From: Zonotrichia leucophrys gambelii
Lineage: Eukaryota; Chordata; Aves; Passeriformes; Passerellidae
Direction: 5' to 3'
Assembly: GCF_028769735.1 (NCBI RefSeq)
Contig: NC_088178.1
Span: 19,790,357 to 19,854,356, forward strand
DNA length: 64,000 nt
Below, piece after piece: positions 11,901 through 63,994 of the stretch. How positions within the stretch are numbered: the first letter of the stretch is position 1; each line of letters begins with the position of its first letter. Position numbers and translations under genes: made by a program. Below the pieces are notes generated by a model, which did no database searches, was not told the origin of the DNA, and saw nothing but the letters and a program-made list of their open reading frames with translations.

Positions 11901-14149
11901 AGCAGGACACAGCCTGAGCCTTTGCCCTGACCCAGCAGGTCACACTTTTATTCTGACACAGTGCACTGGGAACAGTGAATCCCTGTTGGACATGCAGACC
12001 ACAGTGACAAGCAGTGGACCATGAATTCCACAGTAACTTTATGGGTAAAAGGCTTGTCCCTGTTCCCTGTTTAAACATTCAAATACTAGCAGCGACTGGA
12101 TAAGGAGGTTAAAGTCGCTCTACATCTGAAATTCCCATTCCCACAATTAGAATAGCATGTCCTGGTCCAGTGTCCCAAGGGACACAGATGCATAAGAAGA
12201 TTTGGATGTGAGTCAAGAAATGGAAAATATGCCTTAAAGCAAAAGGGACTTTCATCAGTTCAGTCTGTCTTAACAAAGGATCAGGAAAGCTTGATCATAA
12301 TATCTGACTCCTCTGGTACTAACAACTCAGAGGCTCAGTTCCTTCCTGAGAAGATCCACTGACTTGAAGGAAATTAAAGAAATGCATCTTCAGTCTAAAG
12401 TGAAACAAGGAAAACAGTTTCTAGAACAACCTACCAGCCACTGTAGCAGGGACACACCAGTTTAAAATCAACTGTTTTCCTAACAACAGTGCTCTAATTT
12501 ACACAAGAACTAATTCGAGGCAGCCTGTGTCATGCAGGAAGTTACGCTGGGAGCCTGGCCAGCCTCCCTGCTTTATAATCTACGGAAAAAACCTGCCTGT
12601 GCTTCCCTCCCTGCAGTCCAATTGTGTGAAAGGTCTGGCCTGCCCCACTGGAGGCGGTTTGGGAGGCGTGTTACTCAGGCTGGCGTGGGCAGCAGGCATC
12701 CATGCCCTGCCTGTGTCCCGGGCTGCCCGAATCGCTCCAGGCAGCTGCTGGCCCTGCGCTCTGGCACCGAGGCATTTTAGCTTTATAAGGAAGCCAGTCT
12801 GAGGGGATGAAGCAAAGCAGAATCCTAGAGCTGAGGCTCCATGAATGATGAGTGCCAAGGATCTGACACATACAATATTCTGCCTTCCTTTCCAACCAAA
12901 GCAAGGACATGAGACAGAGCAGGGAACAGCCATCCCCATGGTTCTCAGCACGCCACAGGAATAGCCCTGCAGGCTCTGATTCCCCAGCTGCCAGGCTTGG
13001 TTTTGCACAAACCACTCACACTGGAACCAGTAACCTACCTCCACACCAGTTCCCTGCTGAAGTCAGTGGCATCCCAGAGAGCCAGGACCTCTGCATTCAT
13101 TAGGACCAAAAAGCAATTGCACTAGTCTGGCGGGGATGCTGCCACTGCAGACAGACTCATTTGTAGTGGAGCAGCTTTGCTATTGTATAAGCTGTTTGTG
13201 CTTCCAGCTCAACTTTCTGCTTCCCAGCTCAGTGCTTTTCAAGGGCCAGCATGTCAAAATGGGTCAATAACTGCCCTAGTCACAGCTTTGTGGACGGTTT
13301 TGTTTTGGGAGAACAGCTCACAGCCTCCACAAATAAGCTGGATCTGATTAGCTCAGAGGCAAGCAGTGCAGGAGCAGCTGCAGGCTGTATCTGCTGAGTG
13401 GAGATTTCCTCACCCAAAGATTGCTGACAGATGCTATTGAGTAAAACACACTGCTGGCTTTCAACACAAGTCAGAAGGAAGTCCATGCAAGAGCAACCAT
13501 AGGCAGGACATTTGTCCTTTAGGATAGTGCTGTATGTACTGACAGGCTCCACGGCATATGTCCCCACCCTTTTGTCTCACGGGAATCTCTCATTAGGCAG
13601 ATTATATGTTACAGCTCAAGGGCATAAAGTAGAACAGGGATGGCTTCACACTGCTCAGTTCCTAAGAGAAATGGGCCAGACTTCACAACCTGGCCCATCC
13701 AGAAGTGTCACAGTCCTGCTCACATTGAAATACCTTTCTGAAGTGATAAATGACTCCTGAAGCAGCTAATAAACTTTATAGAAAACAGAAGCAGAGAAGC
13801 ACAGAAGTGAAATCAGATCCAGCTGGGATTTGCTGCAGCATCAGAATACAAAAGCTCTGAGCTTCTGTTCCTCAAGTGCTGTCTTCTTGCTGTGGGCCTT
13901 GAAATCGTCCTTCCCAGTATCTTGCATTCTGGAGTAGAGCCATAATTGGTTTTTGATGCACAAGATGGTTGCTGCTTATGTTTGTACCCTGCTGACTCAC
14001 TCTGCTACACCCCTTTACACACAGACCTGCAGCTCCAGCACTTGGCCTCCAGCATTTTCAGTGTGGTTTAGACTGAAGCTGCTCTGTAGCCTTACCCAAA
14101 GGGAAATAAGAGTCCTTATGAGCCAAGAGATGGACACAGTGTCTCACAG

Positions 14150-14549
14150 TGAGCATAACAAGGTCTTTATTAAACAAGACCGAGTAAAGAAAGAACATAC
14201 CAAATGAACAATCAGAAAAAAGGAGCTCTGTGCAGCTCTTCAGGGTCTCTATCAGGAAAGGGTAGCGATCCTCCAGAACAGACCTGGAGAAGATGGCATC
14301 CATACCAGAAGCAAAGTCCTCTGCTCTGGCTGAACAGAGAAGTACTTGTGTCCAGGAGACATGGTCAGCAGCAGCTCCACACAAGCCACCCAGCACTAAA
14401 TAAAATCCAGGGAAGGGCCTTATAAACCCTGTCTTCCCAAATATGGTGTGTGGATATGCGAAGGGACTTGGAAGTCCTAGAAGGAATCCAGGTGGGATGC
14501 CTGCAGCAGTAACAAATGTTGCTGTTCCCCGGGTCTGGTTCATCTCAGC
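14150..14549 (-). other. MED8: MED8 3' untranslated region
   Basis: This stretch lies between the MED8 stop codon (14552-14550, minus strand) and the polyadenylation signal at 14171-14166. Its left limit is an estimate, set by the usual 10-30 nt between signal and cleavage site. Parts of it are open in both directions, but nothing there looks like a separate gene. Confidence 0.7.
14166..14171 (-). terminator. MED8: MED8 polyadenylation signal AATAAA
   Basis: The plus strand reads TTTATT, giving AATAAA in the MED8 sense direction. A TGTG-containing downstream element follows within about 35 nt on the minus strand, as expected for a vertebrate cleavage site. It sits about 380 nt past the stop codon. 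Confidence 0.75.
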
Positions 14550-17500
14550 TCATCTCTGATACGGATGCATTGAGGCAGATTTTATATTTGTTTTTATGCC
14601 ACTTGGCATTTTTCCTGGAGAGAGAAAAGAGAAAAGGTAGTGCAAAATCAGTAATATGAGAGGACATTTGCTCAGGAGCACACAAGACTCACAACTACCC
14701 TGTCTGGGCTTTTTCAGTTCCACTCCAGGCTCATTGCTACAGAACCTTTCAGCTTCTGACCTACACGATCAATCTCTTCCACAAATTTGCATCTTTCTCT
14801 ACTGACAAATCTCCTTGACAATTCCTGTGTCCCCCTGCTATCCCCTTCAATTCTATTACTTTTTCATCCTCAGTAAGCCTTTCCCTTTGTCAGGAGGGTC
14901 CTGCAGGAGTGTTGGACTTAGTCTCACAGAAGCTGCTGGCAGCAGCACACACAGAAGACCCCAGACTGTGTCCACTTCCATTTCAGAGTCTCAGTAGCCC
15001 CTTCCCTGCAGCATTATTTATAGTCAGGGTGTATATATAAATTACTAAGCCTCTCTTAGATTTCATAATTTCTTGTAACCACATCCACCCTCTTGGGCAT
15101 TATTACTCTCTGCTGATAGCAATCTCACTGGGAGTGTCTTCAAAGACATCTTACTAGCAGCTTACACTAAGTAAGTAGAGTGTTAGACAAAACTGAGATG
15201 ATCTGAAAAATAAATAGTGATTAAAGAGCAGCACAGAGAGATATTATAGAAACACTCCTTCAGTGTCTTCAAACTGAATCAGAAAAAAAGGGTAACTTCT
15301 GAAAGTTAAAGTTATAGTGCAGCAGGATGAGAAAAGATTTGATAAGCAAAAGCCTAAACCAATAAAGATAATTAAACTTTCTCAAACATATTCATAGTGG
15401 GTCACTCCCAGCAATGAATGGACAGGTAACTGATAGACATCTAACAGTAACTGATAGATACTAAAAATCAGAGACAAATACTGTTAGATATCACTCCAAA
15501 AGCAACAGTGAACCAAACTGTATGGTTCACCCACAGCTGAGACACTGTGAGTGGCTGTGGTTTTCCCAGCCTTGAGAACAACCAGAAAAAGTGCATGTAA
15601 GAGTGAAAAAGAAGATCCAAGTTATAATTTTCACACAAAGTCATAATAAGGAGAATAGGACTTAGCAAAGGGAAAACCACCTAAAAATAGATAAAGGAAG
15701 GAGACATGACAGATTTCCAAAACATGAAAGCTAGTATGGAGGAGGTAACTGAGGAATGATTATTCACCATTTCTCACAACATGGGTAAAAAAAGAAAAAT
15801 GCAATAAAATTATCAAGCAAAATATTCAAACATCAAAAAGATTTTAAGCAAAATGTGATAAAGCTGTGGGACATACTGCCATGGGTGTTGTAGAAGTCAA
15901 AACTGCAATTCAAACGGGAACTGCAAAAATTGATGGCTCCTGGACCCAATGGTATCAAACCAAACACTGGCTTAAAATCCCTAATAGGCAACTGTGGTAA
16001 AGGTATACTTTGTTCTTGTATTCTTTCAGGCTCAGCTATGGACACTATCAAAAGCAGAATAGTGCCCTTATCAAGAGGTACTTTCCCTACCACACAGGCT
16101 GGACAAGTGCTCTCGTTATCAGTGCACTCTCTGCGAGCCCTACAGAAGTGACTGCCTCCCCAGCCTGGATACAGTATCTCTGGGTATTCAGGAGGAATCA
16201 CAGGAGGTCTTCTTTGTTACCAAATTACAGTGGAAATTACTTTCTAACTCTTACATAAATACATATTTAACTTAGGATCAATACTGTTGCTCAAGTACAC
16301 ATCTGAACAACAGTCATTATATACAGGCAAGAAAACATCAATTAGGATATAGGATATCCTAAACTTCAATTAACATAAACATTCTGACAATACAGCCTGC
16401 AGGTCCCCCAGGCCAACCCCATTCCTGACAGCAGAGGATTTTTAAGTAGGAATACCAGAATAGAGCAAGCCTGCAGTGACATCCCTGCAGAATACCTATT
16501 CTGCTTCTAACATATTGTGCCTCAGGGTCAAGGAATCAGAGTTGGTATCCTCAGGATTAGATATTGACTAATTTTTCATCCAGAAGTCTATCTACTTCTT
16601 TTTCCATCTCATATAAACATTATCTGCCTATCACACACTAGGCAATGTGCTCTACAGTGTAATTATTTAGCATTCAGAAAAGTATCTCCCTTTCATTCTA
16701 AATCTACAAGCCCACATTTTGATTGGTGCAGTTTCACCAATCCTTCTGTATCATGGGAGGCAAATGAGGCTTCCTGCAAATGAGGCAAATCATTACTCAT
16801 TTGCCTGTTGTATATAATTTGGGATTTTATGTGCTTCCAGTTTCTTCTCCCTAGCCCAAAGCTATGCTCACTAGCACAGGAGATATCAAAACATAATATT
16901 GCAGATGTGGGTACCCAATGGATTTACAGAATAGCCTAGAGATATCCTGTTTCTCTGTTCCTTTTCTAGACATTCCTAGCATTTGGCTTGCATTTCTGCC
17001 CCAACTGAATACCAAATTGTTGCCTTTACAGAACTCTTCTATCATAGATGTATTTCACAAACACAAGTGACTAGGTTAGAGTCCAGGTGCTGGATGTGTA
17101 GTCAAATTTCTATGCCTATGTATTTCACTTTATATTCAATGCAAATGTCATCTACTGCTGTTAAGCAAAGTCATTTTGTATAGGAAATCCTTCTACCTTT
17201 TTACAGAAAACTTTCTTTTCTTACCTTAAATAACTCATTATCATCAAACTTCTCCATTTTATTACCTACCCACAACTTAAATTTCACAGGAAAACCTCCA
17301 GTATCCCTGAAAACTACACTGTGATCTCTCTCCACATTGATTCCTATGTTCACTAAGTCTATTATTAAAACAGTATTGCAGTGGGAGTTAAGGAGCTGAA
17401 GCTGGTTGGCTGGGATCCACCTCACCCTCTGAGCCAATTTTAAACAGGTATTACTCCTCTATTATAACCTGACTCATATCATTAAGGCCCAAAAGGAACG

Positions 17501-20500
17501 TCATACTTAGTCACATCTAAAAGGTGACTGGGGAAGAATCTTCACATCTGCATTTGTCTTTCCTGGTCCCTGGGTTTCAACTGATCTCAGATCTGGAACT
17601 TTACCTGGCTGTCCTGCTGGTGCCATCTGCACTCCTGCCAGCATTGGCTGCTGCTGAGCTGGTGCACCTGTCATTGGCACCTGCTGCATGCCTGAAGCAC
17701 CTGCAATGATGGTCCCAGCTCCTGGCTGGCCTGACTGGACAGATGCCCCAGAGCCCGGGGGTCTGCGGTTTGACAGCCCCTTCCCAAAGGCCACAGCTGC
17801 TACCAGGGCATTGGTGTCTGCAGGGTTGAAGGTCTGCTTGTTCTGTCGTAAACCTGTAAAAAAATGAAGGTAGTTTGGAAGTTATTTTTAGACTTGGCAA
17901 TCAGGACTAAGAAGTAGCATAGCTGGTCCTGAATTTACTTTTTGGCTCCTTTAGTGCGTGCAATAGAGATGAGTTTCTTACAGGCTGTCCTACAGGAGTC
18001 TCAGCAAGGTCAAGGAAGCTGCAAAATCAATGGACACTGGTGATCCAAGAGCTTTTTCACTGAGAGCAGAGCATAATCTGCCCGTGGAAGGAGGATAGAG
18101 TGACCTAACTCCTCCATGCCCATAAGAAGCTGCCACTAAAGGCTATTGAATGCTGAATCCTATGGCAGGTAACACTGTGATTCAGACAAACAATAGCAAC
18201 ACCCCCTTTTGGAAGCTCATAAGCAAGGTGGTGTCTGCAAGTCTTTTTGCCACACACTGTTATTCCCAGATAGTGGACAGAACCTGTGCTCAGGTCCTGT
18301 GTCAAAGATGAGAGTAAAAACAATGCCACTGCCTTTCTGGGTAGTGTGTGGCGCTCCCAGGAATAGTGAACACCACAACCAGAAAAGGTTGGCCATGAGC
18401 CTGAAGCACCTATTATCTAGACAGGATCACACAAAAGCCTGCCAACATGGGGACTCCTTCAGAACATAGCTAAAGGGTTTCTCATTCACTGCTGCTGCAT
18501 TTTCACAGCTATTTTTATTAATTAAAGTTGATTGGGAAATTTTCTTGGCAGATACTTATCACCTCCTCAAAGGTGGATGTGTCAAAGGGCTGGAGTGACC
18601 TTCCTGCCATGCACAGGTCACACAAGGAAAACACATTGCACCCACAGGCTCCCTTCTCAAATTAGGGAACTCCAGGACAGCCAATCTTGCATCTTCTGGA
18701 ATGTTTTCATTTGTGCTGCTCAACTGTGTTTCCCATACTTCAGTCTCTCCAATATACCTATTTTTCCCTCTAATCTCTCAAATTTGCTGCTTAGACCCAT
18801 ACCCCACTCCCACCTCAGTGACATACCTCCACTTTCAGATTCACGCTCCTCTTTACTGATTTTCTCCAGCAAATTTGAGCACATTTTGTTCAGACTTTGG
18901 ATCTGTTTCTGCAAAATGAAAACTGTCAGAAACTGCCAGGATACCTCCAACTCAGTACAAATCAGCAAGATAATTGAACAAGCTTTCCCTTCCCTGGATC
19001 CATGTAACCAAATATAAGTGTCTGGTAGCTGAGCTTAGAGTGCCCAGTGCTAATGCAGGAGGGTACTGTGGAGATGGGACAGCCTTCACTTCTGACTAGT
19101 TGGACAGCCAACTGGATACCCTTGTGAAACTGTGGAGGAAATCAAACCTCAACTATGGTCAGCTGGAGAAATCTCAGACAGGAAAGGACACAGAGGAAAA
19201 AGAAAACTGGCAAATGGAAGGGTGGAGGAAGCAGTTAAAAGGCATCTCGTGCCCTAGGGGTAAGAGGCAGAAGTATCAAACCCTCTTTTACCTACCTGTG
19301 CTGCATCAGGGCTGATTCGAGCTGCATCTGTGATCAGCTGCTTCTCCTGCTCCTCCACCTCAGGGTCGGGCTTAGTTCGAAGGTGGTCGGGCACCACTTC
19401 ATGGCTGAACACTGGCACACGTCCCTCTGTCTGCCTCTGCAATGGGGCACAAACCTCACTCAGAGCCTCTCCCTCCAGCCCAGCAGCAGGCAGCTCCAGA
19501 CCAGGGCATAGGCCATGGTGCTGATCAAGGGAAAACCTTGATTTGGGGAGCCTTAGGAAGTTTCAACAACTTGTCTAGGAATTTGCACTGTGCCTGTTTA
19601 GTAACAGCAACATATTTATTAACAGCAACACCTCCTGTAAAGTGTATCCAATGCAAGTGTTTGTAGGTGAAAACCCCACAGCAAAGCAGCTCTCAGACAG
19701 AAGTACTTCCTGCCCTTTCTGATACTCAGGGGACATGCTTACCATGATCTCCTCATCGCGGTCTGGAGACAGCACCAGCGGGATGATCACCTGGTTCCGC
19801 AGCAGCGGCGTCTTCTCGTGCTTTAGCACTTTATTCAAGGTGTTCAGCTGTCCTGAGAGCAATGCAAAGCTGTCCAGAACTGAAGGCCTGGAAAAGCAAA
19901 TAAAGAAGATAGAACATGGAAAGGAGATGTCACACAGGGCTCTTCTCTCTTCTTCACTCAAACGGCTGAGGAGCAAGGAAACAACACTGTCAGTCCTCAG
20001 ATCAGTCTGCTCCAGACAGTAAGCAGCAAAACCTAGGCTGAATATGCAGGTGTGGACAAACCCCAGTCCTAACTGGAAAAGGCTCAAATGGAGCAAATAC
20101 CTCAGGGACATTACAAGCAGTACCACTGAAAGTGGCAGTTGTGTGGGATTTCAGTAACACACAGAGAAGCAATTCTTTCCTTTCACCACCTCTCCCAGTG
20201 AAACTCCGGAGTAAGGTCTAAGAAACAATTTCATTCTGAAGCAGTACAGCCAGGGCAGAAGACATTTGTAGCTTGGTTAGCCAGACTAAGAAACAATGAA
20301 GCTAAACAACTGATAATCTTTTCAAGGAGGTTCTCTCCATCTTAGTTTCTGTGCTGGATTCATCAGCTCTCCTGCCTTCTGCAACGTGAACTATAAATGT
20401 TAACTTGTCTGGGAAACTTTGCTGCAGTGGCAGACACTAAGATTACCATATAGTTTATTAAGCTGCATCTATAACATCTTTATGTTCCATATTCTCCAGG

Positions 20501-23500
20501 AAGAGAACGCCATCTTGCAAGGCTCTCAAACTGCAGCAAAGCAGAATCAGCAAAACACAAAAGCTCAGTTTATATCAGAGCCATAAAAAGCCAGAAAAGG
20601 TCAAGAAATGCAGAAAGAACCATTCCTCATTTTATAGTGTATGTGGGTCTCTAAGGTCTTTCATTTGAGAACTCCTACTCACTGCAGATGCAAGTCTAGT
20701 TCCCATCAAATGTCTGGATTAAAAGGTGTTAGTGTGACTCTAATTACTCTACAACATGAAGCCAATGGACTTCAACTGGTTTTCTTGTGGAAGATCTGTA
20801 ATGGTTCCTCCAGCACAAATTTAAAAAGAAAATTGAAACCTATGGACAAGAAGCTAATGTTTTTTAATTAATCCTTTGAGCCAAGTCTGAAGAGCTCTGG
20901 CAGTGATCAACAGTGAGACACTTTACCATGTGAGTCGATCATACTCGTTCTCCAGCTTGTAGATGAAACTGACCAAGGAGTTCTTCAGGTCGGCCACCTG
21001 ACTGATGAGTGCCTCCAGGGTCAGCTCCAGCTGCTTCTCCTCTCTCTAAAAAAAGACAAGACAGACAAGGGAAGAGAACAAAGAAGTTGTGAATCCACAC
21101 CCATGCATCCATGATCCAGTCTGTCCTACAGGCAGCCTCCTTTTCAGAGAAAGCAGAGGCAATGGAGACAAAAATCCCATTATTTCACACTGATCCCTTT
21201 CCGTTAGGTCAGGCTACTTAGGCAAGAGACTTGTGCCTGAGACAAAGGCTTGGCCAGCTGTCCTGCTAAAGATCTGGATGAGTGTCTGAAAACACAATCA
21301 TTTACACCTGCTTTTCACCACATCAGGCAAAGTCATCAAAACTAGCTCACGACACCTTTGTAAGCTACTTAAGCTAACCTAGATCAAAGTAAGCTTTCCC
21401 TCAGCCTTTTCTGAAGCAGCTGTGGGTGCTGTGATGTCAAACATCCAAAACATCTTTGTAAAATGACTACCCGGACCGTGGACTACTGAAGACTCCAGTT
21501 TGTGTAATTCTTTACTTTCTTTCTGCCCATGTGACACCTGCAGCTGCCAAGGAAACTGGCAGCTCCTCCTGGCACTGCCCTGCCGTGACACAGACTGGCA
21601 CTGTACCCACACACACCCCTCACCTCCTGCCTTTTGCTGGGATTATATTGTTTAAGAAATCTTCCCCACTGACATCCCCTTCCGGGTGAGGGAGGATTGG
21701 TGACAGACAAAGTGTCAAGACTGGGGATGTGCTGCTGAAGACATCAAGGCATGTCCTTGACTCTTGCAAAATCCCTCTAAACTCATATCTACTCTAACTT
21801 ACTCATGCGACAGTGTTGTGCAAAATATAATTAAAGTCCCAGCCCTAAGGAACTGCTCGTGTAAGTTGAGAACTGTACAATAATCCAAGAGGAGGGTGGG
21901 ACAAAGCAATCAAATAATAGAAAGGGAATACCGATTGGAGAAGCAGATAGAGTGACTCACATCGTTGGCATGCTTGCTATTGGGTTTGTTGTTGCTCTGT
22001 TCAAATACACTGGCCCAGGGTAAGCTTCATGGAGAGATTATCAGGCACCTTCCATGTTCATGAGAACACAACATTATTCTATTTTATTTGTACTCTGACA
22101 AGTCGGTAATCACTGATGGGACTTCATTTCACTTTAACCACCTTAAAACAAACAGCTGAATAAACCTTATTAAAATGTGATCCCCAGTCCATGGAGTGGA
22201 CTCATGAACAGATTGCTGCTGGCTGTTCCACCTAGAGATAAAAGCACTCTCCTTCATCTTGCGACGGGACTAGTCAGTTCCTGTCCAATTAAGAAACGTG
22301 CCTGCAACAGTTTGTGTGCCCAGCGTTTGTGCAAGGAGGTTAACTACTGCCTGCGTTACAGGCCGGGCCGGCAGCCAGCGTTTTACTGCAGAGGTGCAAG
22401 GCTGCGCACCCACGGCCATTGCCCTGGCGCCCTGCCCGTGCTGATCCAAGAAGGCCTCAGGAGGATGAATGAAACCCCATTGCTCAAGGAGCACTCTCAC
22501 GCAGCACGGCACTCCAAGCCTCCCTCGCCAGGCTCCTCCCAAAGCCATCGGGAGCTGGAGGCACACGCAAGCTGTGCAAGAAGCACCCAGTGAGTCTGAC
22601 CAGCGATTCCAAGGAACGCTGTGCCTCCCCAAGAGGACACTTTGAGGAGTTTGTTAGCAATGTTACACTGGCCCGAGGTAGTAAAGGTAGGGCTTATGGT
22701 AAGGGCTCTGAAGGACCTCCTGATACGGAGTAACTGAGAGGTAAAGGTGAAATACAGAGTAGGTAAAGGTAAAACAATGCAGGCAGAGAAACAAAGGAGA
22801 AAAAAAATCCTGGCTGGCAAAACAAAGGGGGAAAAAAACCCCATGACTTTCTGTATACAACTACATTATCTGAGCTGATAACGTTTTAACTCTATAAGAT
22901 CTCAGAATTATCTGAGGGTAACCCATGAAAATATCTGCCCAATCCTGGAAAGGCAGTCAAGGAAGTAAAGGCGACCACAGGAGTTATTAGGAAAGCAACA
23001 GAAACTAAGAATCATTATGTCACCACATAAATATATCCCTCCTTTACATCTCGAATACTACGTGTCACTCACTCTTGTTCCCCCCACTGCAAAGGAACAG
23101 AGTAGGAATATGTACTGATAAAGGTAACGAGGATGATGAATATCCTTAGTTCCAAAAAAAAAAAAAAAAAACCAAACCAAACCAAAACTTTAAAAAAACC
23201 AAACAGTGAAAAAGCAGTAAAAAGCCTGGCATGACTAAGTGGCTGAAGCAAGGAGAGACAATGTAACAAACCCCATAAACGAGGAATAGCGGGACAAGCT
23301 GTTTTCACTTTCTTTTCCAGCGGGACAACCAGAACATCAGTCTGAGGCCAGCCAGCTGCGCTTTCAAACAAACCAAAGGAGGTGGATCTTGTCCTGTCAA
23401 CCTGCCCTTAATACTCTTCTCTTTGGACAGTGCGGATGCCACAAATTCACAGCACTTCAAAATTCGGTTCTTTTCCCATTAACAACGTTTCATTCAAGCG

Positions 23501-23685
23501 GGACGGGGGCACTCAGCCGCACACACGCTCACCCCACGGCCGTGCAGCAGCAAGGGGCTGTGCACAGCAGAGCACCGCACCGGCTGCTCGGGGACGCGCT
23601 CGCGGCAGCCCCGGGTGCGCCCGGCTCGGCTCGGCTCGGCTCGGCCCGGCCCAGTCCGGTCCCGCTCCCCGGCCCTCACCTGCAT
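14550..23685 (-). CDS. MED8: Mediator complex subunit 8 (MED8), complete, 7 exons
   Basis: MED8 is a head-module subunit of Mediator, the nuclear bridge between activators and RNA polymerase II; the mammalian protein has also been reported to bind Elongin B/C. Coding exons on the minus strand, in order: 23685-23680 (Met-Gln only), 21045-20927, 19887-19743, 19436-19296, 18908-18827, 17853-17605, 14614-14550. They sum to 807 nt, that is 268 residues plus stop, the same length as I recall for human MED8. All introns are GT-AG and phases agree at each junction. Recognisable segments are REEKQLE at the start of exon 2, [20 protein letters not shown] (exon 3), [20 protein letters not shown] (exon 4), the coiled-coil-like [17 protein letters not shown] (exon 5), [15 protein letters not shown] followed by a Gly/Pro/Gln-rich tail (exon 6), and [20 protein letters not shown] (exon 7). 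SZT2 starts 91 bp away on the other strand. Confidence 0.97.
14615..17604 (-). other. MED8: MED8 intron 6 (3.0 kb)
   Basis: This is the longest MED8 intron, with donor GTAAAG and a CAG acceptor in front of the last exon. It is AT-rich. A stretch near 15860-15950 (GCTGTGGGACATACTGCCATG and following) vaguely resembles old CR1-type LINE sequence, but I could not confirm this by eye. Confidence 0.7.
17507..17604 (-). CDS. MED8: Alternative 3' extension of MED8 exon 6
   Basis: If the exon 6 donor (GTAAAG at 17604-17599, minus strand) is not used, the frame stays open for 31 more codons after the split glycine, reading [11 protein letters not shown] and ending SPFRCD before a stop at 17507. The product would have 279 residues with a different C-terminus from the canonical exon 7 ending. 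I see no good AATAAA just downstream, so it would need intron retention or a distal cleavage site. It may simply be intron. Confidence 0.35.
18909..20926 (-). other. MED8: MED8 introns 2 to 4 with exons 3 and 4 between them
   Basis: Intron 2 is 19888-20926, intron 3 is 19437-19742 and intron 4 is 18909-19295. Open frames inside them (for example 18532-19017 on the plus strand) are antisense to exon 5 or random. I recognise no repeat or RNA gene. Confidence 0.7.
23154..23187. repeat. Poly-A tract followed by AACCA repeats
   Basis: Eighteen consecutive A residues (23154-23171) are followed by CCAAA units. This is a simple low-complexity tract and could be a retroposon tail, although no element body is recognisable beside it. 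Confidence 0.85.
23623..23642. repeat. GGCTC pentanucleotide repeat (GAGCC on MED8 sense strand)
   Basis: Four perfect GGCTC units lie inside MED8 intron 1, about 37 nt from the exon 1 donor. Read in the MED8 direction they are GAGCC, the same unit found in SZT2 intron 1 on its sense strand. Confidence 0.95.
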
Positions 23686-23776
23686 GGCGGCGACAGCGGC
23701 AGCGGCGGCGATGGCGGCGGCGGTCCCGCCCCGTTGTCCCGGGAGAGCCGCACTTCCGGGGCGGGGCCGCGCGGAC
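23686..23776. promoter_or_regulatory. MED8-SZT2 bidirectional promoter core
   Basis: Only 91 bp separate the two start codons. The stretch is very GC-rich, has no TATA box, and contains GC boxes (about 23725-23732 and 23758-23767) and an ETS-family site CACTTCCGG at 23751-23759, which reads CCGGAAGTG on the MED8 strand. ETS/GABP sites with GC boxes are common in bidirectional housekeeping promoters. Transcription start sites cannot be placed by eye, and the two 5' UTRs must be short, overlapping or both. Confidence 0.8.

Positions 23777-63994
<40,218 letters not shown>

Larger units (their letters stand above)
2701..14149. other. 11.4-kb intergenic region without a supportable gene
   Basis: Scanning both strands I found no run of exons with coherent splice phases, no recognisable protein segment and no RNA gene. 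The longest open frame (8035-8997, minus, 320 codons) crosses a GC-rich minisatellite and a GAT microsatellite and resembles no family I know. Three short tandem repeats (4531-4584, 8724-8823, 8938-8952) are listed separately. Much of the rest is moderately AT-rich unique-looking DNA. Confidence 0.6.
21046..23679 (-). other. MED8: MED8 intron 1 (2.6 kb)
   Basis: The donor GTGAGG follows the two-codon first coding exon, and the acceptor is TTTTTTTAG before exon 2. It contains an A-rich tract at 23154-23187 and, close to its 5' end, a GAGCC pentanucleotide repeat on the sense strand (plus-strand 23623-23642). The plus-strand open frame at 22177-22593 matches nothing I know. Confidence 0.75.
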
